Of a DNA stretch of 64,000 bases, positions 52,736 through 61,682 are shown one piece after another; the stretch's first letter is position 1, and each line of letters opens with the position of its first letter. The notes beneath the pieces were generated by a model, which saw nothing but the letters and a program-made list of their open reading frames with translations, was not told where the DNA came from and did not search any database. The DNA is taken from positions 1-64,000 of the forward strand of contig NZ_CBVI010000086.1 of the NCBI RefSeq assembly GCF_000513195.1, given 5' to 3'. Made by a program: the position numbers and the translations under genes. Source of the stretch: Bacteroides timonensis (lineage in GTDB: Bacteria; Bacteroidota; Bacteroidia; Bacteroidales; Bacteroidaceae).

Positions 52736-54958
52736 TCAGTTTCTTGAAACTTGTTTCACTCCCTTCACCGTCCTCAGCTTCTTGAGCAGTGTCTCCAGTC
52801 GTCCGGTATCACCTACCATAATCGTCATCGTTCCGGAGAATAAGCCATCATGGGAGTCAATGCCAATAGAGCGCAATGAGATATCATTTTCTTTGGATAT
52901 GATCGAAGTGATATTTGTAACAATGCCTATATCATCATGTCCCACAACGCGCAGCGTAATCGGATACTGCGTACCTTGCGATTTACCGGCCCAGCGCGCT
53001 TTTACAATCCGGTATCCGAATCGTTCACGTAACTGTGTGGCGTTAGGGCAGTCACTACGATGTATCTTGATGCCGCCGGTCACACTAACAAAACCGAAAA
53101 CATCATCTCCATAAATCGGACTACAGCAGCGTGCCAGCTTGAAGTCCAGTCCTTTCAGATCCTGATCAATTACCAGTACATCCTCTTTCGAACGGGTGAT
53201 TTCGTCGTTCTGTGTCTGTTGCAGATTATATCCCTCAGCACTGCGATATGTGATGTCGTCATGCGTATCACTTTCCCTCCTCTGTTGTTCCAGATATTTA
53301 TCGATGATTTCATTTACATCCAGTGTTTCATCTGCGATGCTTTGATAAAAGTCTGTCACTGTCTTGAAGCCGAGACGTTTGATCAGGCGCATCATTACGG
53401 CTTCATCATATTCTATTTTCCGGTTCTTGAATTTACGTTCTATCGTTTCTTTGGCAAAGGCATGCTGGCGGGCAACCATCTCCTTCAATGCCTGGCGTAT
53501 CTTGGTACGTGCCTTGGAGCTGGTTACAATATTCAACCAATCCTGTTTGGGTGTCTGTGTATTCGATGTCATAATTTCCACCTGATCACCACTATTCAGC
53601 ACTTGCCGCAATTGGGCATTCTTACCGTTTACTTTTGCACCGATACACTTACATCCTAATTTGCTATGGATGTGGAAGGCAAAATCCAGTACCGTAGCTC
53701 CCTTGCCTAACTTAAACAGATCGCCTTTCGGAGTGAATACGAAGACCTCATCCTCGTATAAATCCAGTTTGAACTGGTCCATAGCTTCCAGCCCGTTACT
53801 ATCCGAGTTTTCTAATGCTTCACGGACAGTGGTCAGCCATTCATCCAATCCCGTTTCTCCTTTTACACCTTTGTAACGCCAGTGAGCGGCGAGCCCCCGT
53901 TCGGCGATATCGTCCATGCGTTCGGTACGTATCTGTACTTCCACCCATTTGCCTTCGGGACCCATTACAGTGATGTGTAATGACTCGTAACCGTTGCTTT
54001 TGGGTACAGATAGCCAGTCACGCAAGCGCTTCGGGTTAGGTTGGTACATATCTGTTACAATAGAGTATGCTTGCCAGCATTCCTGCTTTTCTTTATCTAC
54101 AGGCGAATCCAGGATAATGCGGATGGCAAACAAGTCATATACCCCTTCGAACGGACATTTCTGCTTCTTCATCTTCTGATAGATGGAGTGAATGGATTTT
54201 GTGCGCCCTTTGATGTGGAAATGCAATCCGGCTTCTTCCAGTTTCTTCTGCATCGGAGCAATGAAGGCGGCAATATACTTGTCACGGGACGCTTTTGTTT
54301 CGTTCAGCTTATCCTTGATATGATAGTAAACCTCTTTCTCCGTATATTTCAGCGAAAGGTCTTCCAATTCCGATTTCAGCTTATATAAACCCAGTTTGTG
54401 GGCGAGGGGAGCGTACAGGTAGGCCGCTTCATTTGCCACTTGTCGACGGGCTTCGTCATTCTCGCTGTCTTTGATTTGCCGCATGATGTTCACACGGTCG
54501 GCAATCATTATCAGGATCACACGCATATCTTCCGCAAAAGAAAGCAACAGGTTGCGGAAGTTTTCCGATTCGATAGTCGGGCTTTTGGAGTAAAGCTCAT
54601 TGACACGGATAAGCCCGCGGATGATGCCTGCCACGTCTTCACCGAAAGCGGCTTGCACTTCTTCGGGGGTACAAGCTCCGTTTCTCACGCTTTCGTGCAG
54701 CATGATGCCCAGAATAGACGCCCGTTTCATTCCGATTTCTTCGGCCACGATAACAGCAGTCTGCATATCTTTAACCAGTGGATTCAGTCCGAAGGTGTCA
54801 CGCTGAACGCGGTTATCCTTTATAGAGTTGATAAGATGTGTTTTCAGTTTTCTACAGTCACCTTTCTGTAATGTCTCACCGGTCAACTGCAATAATTTTC
54901 TGTAGAGAGAGAAGAGCGATTCCTTCTCTTCAGTAGTGAAAAATTCATCTCTTTCCAT
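52736..54958 (-). CDS. RelA/SpoT family (p)ppGpp synthetase, hydrolase site degenerate
   Basis: A 740-aa long Rel protein. The ATG at 54958 is preferred to the longer frame from 55099, because TACCTTTG on the minus strand at 54979-54986 is a good -7 element just upstream. Domain order: HD hydrolase-like (about 45-200), synthetase (about 225-380; LSVPKSNGYESLHITV, VEVQIRT, AAHWRYKG), TGS (VFTPKGDLFKLGKGATVLDFA, about 405-425, in two parts), helical/zinc-finger region (RCCSPIYGDDVFG) and C-terminal ACT. In the HD region the usual HDxxED reads LHESVRNG, so hydrolysis is probably lost. This makes it RelA-like, and a separate SpoT should exist elsewhere. Confidence 0.93.
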   Translation of the reverse strand: MERDEFFTTEEKESLFSLYRKLLQLTGETLQKGDCRKLKTHLINSIKDNRVQRDTFGLNPLVKDMQTAVIVAEEIGMKRASILGIMLHESVRNGACTPEEVQAAFGEDVAGIIRGLIRVNELYSKSPTIESENFRNLLLSFAEDMRVILIMIADRVNIMRQIKDSENDEARRQVANEAAYLYAPLAHKLGLYKLKSELEDLSLKYTEKEVYYHIKDKLNETKASRDKYIAAFIAPMQKKLEEAGLHFHIKGRTKSIHSIYQKMKKQKCPFEGVYDLFAIRIILDSPVDKEKQECWQAYSIVTDMYQPNPKRLRDWLSVPKSNGYESLHITVMGPEGKWVEVQIRTERMDDIAERGLAAHWRYKGVKGETGLDEWLTTVREALENSDSNGLEAMDQFKLDLYEDEVFVFTPKGDLFKLGKGATVLDFAFHIHSKLGCKCIGAKVNGKNAQLRQVLNSGDQVEIMTSNTQTPKQDWLNIVTSSKARTKIRQALKEMVARQHAFAKETIERKFKNRKIEYDEAVMMRLIKRLGFKTVTDFYQSIADETLDVNEIIDKYLEQQRRESDTHDDITYRSAEGYNLQQTQNDEITRSKEDVLVIDQDLKGLDFKLARCCSPIYGDDVFGFVSVTGGIKIHRSDCPNATQLRERFGYRIVKARWAGKSQGTQYPITLRVVGHDDIGIVTNITSIISKENDISLRSIGIDSHDGLFSGTMTIMVGDTGRLETLLKKLRTVKGVKQVSRN

Positions 54959-54978
54959 AATCGTCCATTTTTGTTGGC

Positions 54979-54986
54979 CAAAGGTA
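54979..54986 (-). promoter_or_regulatory. -7 element TACCTTTG of the relA-like gene
   Basis: The minus strand reads TACCTTTG 20 nt before the chosen start at 54958; the predicted leader is only about 14 nt. No clear -33 element. A divergent TATTTTTG at 55029-55036 may serve the DUF4301 gene. Confidence 0.5.
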
Positions 54987-55063
54987 GAATTTTTCTTCTT
55001 TTCTATTATAAGGCTTGTGCTTTTTTTGTATTTTTGGCAATCAATTAATAAAAAATAGATAGT

Positions 55064-56581
55064 ATGATAACACCGCAAGACAAAGAGTTGCTTAGGCAAA
55101 AAGGTATTTCAGAAGAGCAGATAGCTGAACAGCTGACCTGTTTTGAAAAAGGTTTCCCGTACTTAAAGCTGGCTGCTGCCGCTTCATTGGAAAAAGGTAT
55201 TCTGGCACCTGCAGCAGAAGAGCAGAAGCTCTATCTCGATGCATGGGATGCATATACGCGGACAGATAAAGTAGTAGTGAAGTTTGTTCCTGCTTCAGGT
55301 GCGGCAAGCCGTATGTTCAAGAATTTATTCGAATTTCTCGGGGCTGATTATGATGTGCCCGAAACTAAATTCGAAAAAACATTCTTTGAGCAGATTGAAA
55401 AGTTCGCTTTCTATAATGACTTGAATGCCGCCTGTGAGAAAGCATTCGAGAAGAACATTCCCGCATTGATGGCTGAGGGTGATTATAAAGCTGTAGTGGC
55501 TGCATTGCTTGAGGCGGCAGGACTGAATTATGGTGCGCTTCCGAAAGGTTTGCTGAAGTTCCACAGATATGAAGATGGAAGCCGAACTCCATTGGAAGAA
55601 CATCTTGTGGAAGGCGCTCTCTATGCTGCTAACAAGAATGGAAAGGTCAATGTGCATTTTACCGTTTCTCCTGAACATCGCCGCTTATTCGAAGCCTTGG
55701 TGGCTGACAAAGCAGCTGTCTATGCCAAGAAATATGGTGTAGATTACAATGTGACTTTCTCTGAGCAGAAGCCTAATACGGACACTATTGCTGCCGATAT
55801 GGACAATCAGCCTTTCCGTGATAATGGTAAATTGTTGTTCCGTCCGGGTGGTCATGGTGCGCTGATCGAGAATCTGAATGATCTTGATGCAGATATTATC
55901 TTTATCAAGAATATCGACAATGTAGTGCCTGATAAACTGAAAGGTGACACCGTGTTGTATAAGAAGCTGATTGCCGGAGTATTGGTGGCGCTGCAACAAA
56001 AAGCATTTGCTTATTTGGAACTTTTGGATAGCGGTAGATATACTCACGAGCAAGTGCTCGAAATTCTGCAATTCCTGCAAAAGAAATTATTCTGCAAGAA
56101 TCCTGAGACCAAGAATCTGGAAGATGCTGAACTCGTACTTTATCTGAAAGAGAAACTGAACCGTCCGATGCGTGTATGCGGTATGGTGAAAAATGTAGGC
56201 GAGCCGGGTGGTGGTCCGTTCCTGGCATATAATAGTGACGGTACTATTTCCCTGCAAATTCTTGAAAGTTCTCAAATTGATATGGACGATCCGGAGAAGA
56301 AGGAGATGTTCGAAAAGGGTACGCACTTTAATCCTGTAGATCTGGTTTGTGCCGTGCGCGATTATAAGGGCCATAAGTTTGATCTTGTTAATTTCGTAGA
56401 TAAGGCTACCGGTTTCATCTCTTACAAATCGAAGAACGGTAAAGAACTCAAGGCACTTGAACTTCCAGGATTGTGGAACGGTGCTATGAGTGATTGGAAT
56501 ACGGTGTTTGTAGAAGTTTCTTTGAGTACGTTTAATCCGGTAAAGACGGTGAATGATTTGCTGAGGGAACAACATCAATAA
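55064..56581 (+). CDS. DUF4301 family protein
   Basis: A 505-aa cytoplasmic protein without signal peptide or membrane helices. It begins MITPQDKELLRQKGISEEQI and carries VKFVPASGAASRMFKNLFEFL (about 73-93, in two parts), FRPGGHGALIENLNDLDADIIFIKNIDN (about 263-290, in parts) and MVKNVGEPGGGPFLAYN (about 374-390). These match the DUF4301 family of Bacteroidetes. The phosphate-binding-like SGAASRM and the GGHGALIENLN region suggest a nucleotidyltransferase-like fold, but no function is established. It is divergent from the relA-like gene. Confidence 0.85.
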   Translation: MITPQDKELLRQKGISEEQIAEQLTCFEKGFPYLKLAAAASLEKGILAPAAEEQKLYLDAWDAYTRTDKVVVKFVPASGAASRMFKNLFEFLGADYDVPETKFEKTFFEQIEKFAFYNDLNAACEKAFEKNIPALMAEGDYKAVVAALLEAAGLNYGALPKGLLKFHRYEDGSRTPLEEHLVEGALYAANKNGKVNVHFTVSPEHRRLFEALVADKAAVYAKKYGVDYNVTFSEQKPNTDTIAADMDNQPFRDNGKLLFRPGGHGALIENLNDLDADIIFIKNIDNVVPDKLKGDTVLYKKLIAGVLVALQQKAFAYLELLDSGRYTHEQVLEILQFLQKKLFCKNPETKNLEDAELVLYLKEKLNRPMRVCGMVKNVGEPGGGPFLAYNSDGTISLQILESSQIDMDDPEKKEMFEKGTHFNPVDLVCAVRDYKGHKFDLVNFVDKATGFISYKSKNGKELKALELPGLWNGAMSDWNTVFVEVSLSTFNPVKTVNDLLREQHQ

Positions 56582-56600
56582 ATGATATTTCAATAAAAAG

Positions 56601-56635
56601 AAAAGTGCCGGACGATTTTTTTCCGGCACTTTTTG
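56601..56635 (+). terminator. intrinsic terminator of the DUF4301 gene
   Basis: AAAAGTGCCGG (56601-56611) pairs with CCGGCACTTTT (56623-56633), loop of 11 nt with a T-run, followed by more T. It lies 19 nt after the stop codon. Confidence 0.9.
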
Positions 56636-56712
56636 TGTAGAAATGTGTTTTTATAGGCTTTATTTGGTCTTCTGTTATAAAAATACTATTTTTGTGGAAA
56701 AGAGGAGGTATT

Positions 56713-57033
56713 ATGAAAGTCGACTATCAAACAATGTTAGAATTGATAAAGCAGAATGTACATGAGGTCGATGCTGCGGTTCAGGTGTGGCTGTATGGTT
56801 CTCGTGCACGTGGCGAAGCGCACGATGATTCAGATTGGGATATATTGGTTCTTTCTCCGAAAGAAAAATTGACTTTTAAGGAAGAAGAACAATTTATGGA
56901 TCATATTTGTGATGTGATTGTTAAGACAGGACAAGCAATTCAATTGTTTGCTTATGGTATAAAGGATTGGCATTCGCGTCATTCTATTACTCCATTTTAT
57001 CAGAATGTTCAATCGGAAGCAGTATTGTTATGA
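56713..57033 (+). CDS. MNT-type nucleotidyltransferase (antitoxin-like)
   Basis: A 106-aa minimal nucleotidyltransferase. The start at 56713 follows a good ribosome-binding site (AGAGGAGG). WLYGSRARGEAHDDSDWDIL (about 22-41) is the GSRARG-x(4)-DSDxD catalytic signature. In MNT/HEPN toxin-antitoxin modules this protein neutralises the HEPN RNase, in studied cases by adenylylating it. The next gene, overlapping by 4 nt, is a broken HEPN gene, so the antitoxin now lacks its target. Confidence 0.9.
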   Translation: MKVDYQTMLELIKQNVHEVDAAVQVWLYGSRARGEAHDDSDWDILVLSPKEKLTFKEEEQFMDHICDVIVKTGQAIQLFAYGIKDWHSRHSITPFYQNVQSEAVLL

Positions 57034-57313
57034 ATGAATTTGACGAGAATATGACGGCTTATGTTCGTTATAGATTAGAAAAAGCTCTTCTGTAAAGTCA
57101 CATTCTGGTGTTATAGGACAATTTTCAGAACAGATTGTACGTCCGGGTATTGTCTCTATTGATGAATTTCGAGTATATGCAAAGTTGTTGAATTGGCGTT
57201 CAAAAGGTGACTATAATGATTTATTTGATTTTTCAAAGGAAGATGTAGATTCGATGATGGAACCAACTAAACACTTTATTAATAAAGTGGCCTCTTTAAT
57301 AGAATTAGAGTGA
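57030..57313 (+). pseudogene. HEPN-domain toxin gene, internally deleted
   Basis: The ATG overlapping the MNT stop opens MNEFDENMTAYVRYRLEKALL and then hits TAA at about 57093. After it, one frame gives SHSGVIGQFSEQIVRPG, then RSKGDYNDLFDFSKED, ending ASLIELE at 57313. This is the C-terminal half of a HEPN (PF05168-type) protein. Intact relatives are about 125-130 residues, so some 35-40 codons between the parts are missing. That lost middle would hold the central helices, including the usual R-Y-Y segment. The toxin should be inactive. Confidence 0.8.
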
Positions 57314-57337
57314 TTTTATTGTTATATAATAGTTAAA

Positions 57338-57379
57338 AAAGAATGTGCCGGTAAGATCATCTTCACCGGCACATTCTTT
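57338..57379. terminator. bidirectional terminator between the MNT/HEPN remnant and the capsule upstream module
   Basis: AAAGAATGTGCCGGT (57338-57352) pairs perfectly with ACCGGCACATTCTTT (57365-57379), with A/T-runs on both sides. It can end the rightward MNT/HEPN transcript and the leftward smalltalk transcript. Confidence 0.88.
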
Positions 57380-57381
57380 AT

Positions 57382-57477
57382 CTACACATTCATCGCATTG
57401 GCACTCAGTGCTCCTATAATAGCCGAAGCTATCGCAATCACCACTTTCAGTATTTTATCCCAGATAGACTTTTTCAT
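57382..57477 (-). CDS. 'smalltalk' family micropeptide
   Basis: A 31-aa peptide read from the minus strand: MKKSIWDKILKVVIAIASAI followed by IGALSANAMNV. It is one hydrophobic helix with a basic, Trp-containing N terminus. It matches the short Bacteroides proteins annotated as smalltalk protein, which usually sit next to an HU-like gene as here (29 nt after it). The function is unknown; membrane association is likely. Confidence 0.8.
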   Translation of the reverse strand: MKKSIWDKILKVVIAIASAIIGALSANAMNV

Positions 57478-57506
57478 ATTCTTCAGTATAAATGATTCGT
57501 AATATT

Positions 57507-58007
57507 TTAACCCAGTGGATTTTCATCCAGTCCTCCACCGCCGGAACCTCCCTGATTACCGGAAGAGTTTCCACCTGATGAACTTCCATCCTTGTTTACC
57601 AATGCCTCCAGATCGTAGAAGTCAATTTTCTGTCCGGCGCGTGTTGCCGTTACGTCCGGTCTGATGGTGGTCGAGGGGCGGAAATTGATTTTCACGGCCT
57701 TGATGTTCTTAGCCGTACAATCCTCCTTTTTCTCCACTCCGAGGGTCCGTGCCGACAGGCTGAAAACCCCGAAGTCCTTTATGTTCACCGATTGGCCACC
57801 ATACAGCTTGTCAATCAGTGCTTCCACAAAGTTGGTAATCACACTTTTAATGTCTCCCAATGTCAGTGAACTTTTCTCCTTCATCACGTACGCCACGTCT
57901 TCCAGGTCGGCATTGTCCCCTAACGTCACCAGTTGCGGATAAAACTTTGCCACCGCATCCTCCTTTCGCGGATCTTTCCGCGGAATCTTCTTGAATGGTA
58001 CTCCCAT
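57507..58007 (-). CDS. HU family DNA-binding protein, capsule-locus type
   Basis: A 166-aa HU-like protein, with its start at MGVPFKKIPRKDPRKEDAV. The HU fold covers about 1-125: DIKSVITNFVEALIDKLYGG helices (about 50-69), VNIKDFGVFSLSART (about 73-87) and the arm region INFRPSTTIRPDVTA (about 105-120). A Gly/Ser-rich tail of about 25 residues ends GLDENPLG, identical to the end of the DUF4469 protein of the fimbrial operon. These HU-like genes regularly precede Bacteroides capsule loci. A nucleoid or regulatory role is inferred. Confidence 0.88.
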   Translation of the reverse strand: MGVPFKKIPRKDPRKEDAVAKFYPQLVTLGDNADLEDVAYVMKEKSSLTLGDIKSVITNFVEALIDKLYGGQSVNIKDFGVFSLSARTLGVEKKEDCTAKNIKAVKINFRPSTTIRPDVTATRAGQKIDFYDLEALVNKDGSSSGGNSSGNQGGSGGGGLDENPLG

Positions 58008-58320
58008 AATCAATAATTTTTTTAAAGTTTAAAAAACTAAGGTTGTTTAATAATCCTTGGGGAAAAGCTGTCCGAATTCTCTTCTCATGCTTTTCTTTAT
58101 TTATTCTGCCATCATGGGCTTGCCGGAAGATTTTCGCTCTTTTCTCCTTTGGACACTGCAAATATACCCTGTTCTTTTTCCTTCCACTTTCCGCTTGACG
58201 TTATTTGAGTTTGTATGAAAAAAAGAGACTTCCAATGAGAGGTAATACCTCCTTTATTCCTTTCGGATATCGTTGCAAATGAGTACCTTTATACCATGTA
58301 AATCACTAAAAAACAAACTT

Positions 58321-58557
58321 ATGAAAGAAGAAAACTTAGATGAGAAAGTCCCTGTCCGCGCTTATACCAAAGCCGACCTTGCCATGCTTTACAATCCCGG
58401 TGTATGTATTACTACCGCCCTTCAGCTTCTCCGCCGGTGGATTTACGCTAACAGGCAACTGATGGCGGAACTGAAGGAAGCGGGTTATAACAAGAACCGC
58501 CATTCTTACCTGCCCCTTGAAGTAAAACTCATCTTCAAGTATCTGGGAGAGCCTTAG
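58321..58557 (+). CDS. DUF4248 family protein
   Basis: A 78-aa protein; I start at MKEENLDEKVPVRAYTKADL rather than at 58273. LAMLYNPGVCITTALQLLRRWI (about 20-41, in parts) and the helical rest match DUF4248, a small Bacteroides family found next to HU-like and VirE-type genes before capsule loci. It could be a small helix-turn-helix-like DNA-binding protein, but that is unproven. The 313-nt gap upstream (58008-58320) shows only a minus-strand TATATTTG at 58159-58166, a possible -7 for the HU-like gene; 58558-58718 shows nothing clear. Confidence 0.8.
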   Translation: MKEENLDEKVPVRAYTKADLAMLYNPGVCITTALQLLRRWIYANRQLMAELKEAGYNKNRHSYLPLEVKLIFKYLGEP

Positions 58558-58718
58558 AATATCCGGCAGGGAGTGTGCCTCTCCTTTGTAAAGAAAATGC
58601 CAATATATGTGGCGGGTGATAAGAATATATGTAATGCCACATTACAATATATCTAATCACCCGCTACATTATATGCTACCCGGTGGAATCTTCTTCCCGT
58701 GGATTCTATCCGAAATCC

Positions 58719-60974
58719 CTAAAACGGTAATCCCCCCTCGGCTTTATCGCCTTCTTCCGTCTTCCCGTCCTGTCCTTTTTTTCTGAATCCTTTTCTTACT
58801 TCATCTTCCGTCAAGTCCACCACCTGATATTCCGTGCTTCCCTGTTCGTTCTTTCTCGTCCTGAATCCGTATTTTTCCAGTGATAGCGCCAAGGTCTGTA
58901 TGGTTTGCCTGTTCACCTGTATTTTGCCGTAGATCGCTATTTTGGTTAGTATGGCTGCGGCCGGTATCCACTTCACGCATAGATCCTCCGTTTCCGGCTT
59001 TCGGAAGTATATGAACAGGTTTTCTTCCACGGGGTCCTTCATCCTGTGCAGCTCATTGTGCCGGTTAAGCTCGTCAATTTCTTCTCCCTCGTACCAATAC
59101 TGGTATCCTTCCTTCATCAATGCGTAAGCCTGCGCGTATATCCCCTCGTAATTGACCGGTGTTCTATAATCCAGCGTAATGACTGAAGAGGGCAGGAATC
59201 TCCTGTTTCCCCCTATGTCCTGCAGGCATTGGCGGCTGTTTGTGCTTGCAATGAACGATGCATGACGCGTGAAGTTATATGCCTGTAAGTCATAGGCCTT
59301 TCTCTCGGTGATGCTTTCCTGTGTGATGATCCGCTTGAGACCCGCCAGTTCTTCCATTCTGACGCCTTCGAATTCCTCCATGTTGATGATCAGGTGCGTA
59401 CTTAGCAGTATCTGGTGATCTGTTTTTTCCGATCCCACCATTCCGTTTCTGTAATACTCTTTCCATTCCGGTGGCAACAGTCTTCGTATCCATGTACTCT
59501 TTCCCTTTCCCTGCTCGGAGTATAGTATGATGACCAGATGGTTCACCGTGTCGTCCTGCAATGCTCCTGCCAGCATTCCCACGAACCACCTTCTGAAACT
59601 CTTCCTCCAGAATTCCTGGTCTTCAGTCTGCACCGTATCCGCCAGTTCCCCGATGTAGTCTTTCACTCCGTCCCATGGTCTCAGCTTCTCTATGTAGGCT
59701 GTGAATGGATTGAACTCCCTTGCATACGATGAATCAATGATTGCCTGCAGATAATTTCTGAAGCATTTGATTCTTGTCAGTTGCAGGTCCAGGAATATTG
59801 AATTGTAGCTTCTTGTTCTCATGGGGCGGAACTTTCCTTTCCATTTCTCATCCTTTTCGTTTAGGTTTAGATATTCCAGCCGGTCCAGTATCACGTTTCT
59901 TCGTATGTCATAATGCGTCTTCAGGAATTCCAGCAGCTGGTCGATGGTATCTGTTTTCTCTTCCTTCCGCCCGAGTGCTTCGTAGGTCTTGTCCGTGTAT
60001 ACATAAGCATTGTGCAGGGGCGTGGCCATATCAATTCCCTTTTCCTCCGGTCCGAATTTCTCCTGTACCAGTCTGACTACCACCTTTTCGTCCAGTCCTT
60101 TGGCATAGCATTTGTTTCCCAGTGCGAATAGGAAGTTGTCCCTGTTTCCGGATTCAAACCTCGATGTCCTCTTCACTGCGAGCACTGCCTTGCCGAACTC
60201 CATCCTTTCCCACGGCTCAGCTTCCACTTTGCCGGCCTCCGGCTTTTTATCACCCACCGCCTTATTATCTATCACCTTATCACTTATCACCTTACCACTC
60301 ATCACTCCATCACTCTTCCTTCTACCGGCTTGCGGCTTTTCCGGCGGAATGATGTCGGTCAGCGCCTCGTCCACCTCTTTCATCAGTTCCTCGTTCAGAT
60401 ACGCCTTCTCATCGAAAGAGGTGAAGAATCCCCTTGAAATGTCTTTTCCGCTTCCGTCTACTTCTACTTCCAACAGCTGCTCGTAGTATTCCTTGCAGGC
60501 GTCATACATCATCCTGTGATACTTCTCCAGGGTTGCGAAGTCCATTTTTCCAACAGAGAATATTTCCCTCAGGGTCCGTGCATATTGTGTACGCAGGAAT
60601 ACGAAGACTTTGAATCCATGCCCCTTTGGAGTGAGGAAACTGCCCAATGTATTGGGATCTTTATTTATTTTCTCCCTCAACTCTTCCAGCTTCTCCCCGG
60701 GCTGGTCGTCAATGTCCAGTACAATGGTATGGGTGTGCCTTGTAATGCTGTATGCCTGCCTTTTCTCCCTATACCCTGCCGTTACGGTATAGAATGGCAA
60801 CTGCTTCTTCACATGGTTCGCCTCCTCTATCTTTCCCTGGCTGACGAGCAGCCTGATTTTAAGCACGAGCTTTGCATGCAATCCTTTTGTAATGTCCTCA
60901 ATCACTTTGCGGAGAGTAATTTCTCCCCTGACGTTGCTGAATCCGCTGTATGCGGTAACCGGAATATTTTCCAT
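58719..60974 (-). CDS. VirE/BT4734-type primase-helicase-like protein
   Basis: A 751-aa protein. The N-terminal BT4734-like domain (about 1-175) has LPFYTVTAGYREKRQAYSI, ITRHTHTIVLDIDDQPG and FLTPKGHGFKVFVFL, resembling a primase active-site fold with the DxD-like LDIDDQ. A charged linker with short repeated K-x-I-x-D-K units follows (about 215-250). The C-terminal VirE/DUF5906-like ATPase has Walker A YSEQGKGKSTWIRRLLP (about 465-481), Walker B HLIINMEEFEG (about 510-520) and STNSRQCLQDIGGNRRFLP. Such genes precede capsule loci in Bacteroides and also occur in integrated elements. The biological role is unknown. Confidence 0.83.
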   Translation of the reverse strand: MENIPVTAYSGFSNVRGEITLRKVIEDITKGLHAKLVLKIRLLVSQGKIEEANHVKKQLPFYTVTAGYREKRQAYSITRHTHTIVLDIDDQPGEKLEELREKINKDPNTLGSFLTPKGHGFKVFVFLRTQYARTLREIFSVGKMDFATLEKYHRMMYDACKEYYEQLLEVEVDGSGKDISRGFFTSFDEKAYLNEELMKEVDEALTDIIPPEKPQAGRRKSDGVMSGKVISDKVIDNKAVGDKKPEAGKVEAEPWERMEFGKAVLAVKRTSRFESGNRDNFLFALGNKCYAKGLDEKVVVRLVQEKFGPEEKGIDMATPLHNAYVYTDKTYEALGRKEEKTDTIDQLLEFLKTHYDIRRNVILDRLEYLNLNEKDEKWKGKFRPMRTRSYNSIFLDLQLTRIKCFRNYLQAIIDSSYAREFNPFTAYIEKLRPWDGVKDYIGELADTVQTEDQEFWRKSFRRWFVGMLAGALQDDTVNHLVIILYSEQGKGKSTWIRRLLPPEWKEYYRNGMVGSEKTDHQILLSTHLIINMEEFEGVRMEELAGLKRIITQESITERKAYDLQAYNFTRHASFIASTNSRQCLQDIGGNRRFLPSSVITLDYRTPVNYEGIYAQAYALMKEGYQYWYEGEEIDELNRHNELHRMKDPVEENLFIYFRKPETEDLCVKWIPAAAILTKIAIYGKIQVNRQTIQTLALSLEKYGFRTRKNEQGSTEYQVVDLTEDEVRKGFRKKGQDGKTEEGDKAEGGLPF

Positions 60975-61100
60975 TTCTAATTCTTAATTGTTTTAGTCTG
61001 CCTTATGGCGTTGCGAAGTAATGGATAATATTTTAAATGTGATTGCGCCTTTTCATGAGGAAAAGGCGCAAAAACCACAATTTTGCAGAAGCGTCCGGTT

Positions 61101-61445
61101 CTATTTCTGTTTCTTCCTTTTTCCGTCTTCCTTTTGCTCGTTCAGCAGTGCCTTTCTTAGTTTAATGATTTCAGTGTTAAGGCTTTCTACGGATATGAAT
61201 CCTTTTTCGTTTTTGTCTTTCTCGAAGACTGTACTGCGGTTCAGTAATCTCGCCAGGTGCTTGGTCCCTTTCAGTCCCGCCTCCTTTTTCTGCCCGATAA
61301 GTTTCCGTACCCACGGGGTCAGGAACTCTTCCCTTTCCCCGGCTTTGACGATCATTCGCCCGTCAAACGCTTCATTTTCAACTAACAGGATGTTGATCCT
61401 GTATTCAGTTCTCTCTACCTGAATGTCATAGCCATCCTTCTTCAT
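61101..61445 (-). CDS. hypothetical protein of the capsule upstream module
   Basis: A 114-aa protein I do not recognise. It is highly charged: an N-terminal part with YRINILLVENEAFDGRMIV, a middle VRKLIGQKKEAGLKGTKHLA helix, and a C-terminal K/E-rich helix that ends KEDGKRKKQK. No signal peptide or membrane segment. It is read leftward, 126 nt upstream of the VirE-type gene, and could be cotranscribed with it. The basic tail would suit nucleic-acid binding. Confidence 0.6.
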   Translation of the reverse strand: MKKDGYDIQVERTEYRINILLVENEAFDGRMIVKAGEREEFLTPWVRKLIGQKKEAGLKGTKHLARLLNRSTVFEKDKNEKGFISVESLNTEIIKLRKALLNEQKEDGKRKKQK

Positions 61446-61587
61446 GAGTTCAATACTCAGGATTGTGTTTTTTTATCCATAAAACCACAATTTTAAAAGT
61501 TAGTAATTTATTGTTAGTTTGAAATACGAAAGCAAAATTAACGCTTATAATGGAAATATCTTCTGTTTTCGTATGGAAAAGTGAATG

Positions 61588-61682
61588 TTTTCTTTAGGTG
61601 TTGTTACACACAGTGATCCGAACAGGGTAGGGGGGATACCCCCTATTATTAATAATATGTGTGTAACAAGGTCTAAAGAAAA
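61588..61682. repeat. 25-bp interrupted inverted repeat with nested G/C hairpin
   Basis: TTTTCTTTAG-GTG-TTGTTACACACA (61588-61612) pairs with its complement at 61658-61682, apart from the 3-nt centre. Between them GGGGGGATACCCCC (61630-61643) forms a second hairpin. It lies between the leftward hypothetical gene and the capsule promoter switch and may insulate them. Confidence 0.7.

Noticed and set aside
58719..61445. Integrated mobile element or phage, from the VirE/primase-like gene
   Set aside because: No integrase, attachment repeats or phage structural genes were seen, and this gene set is the usual neighbour of Bacteroides capsule loci.
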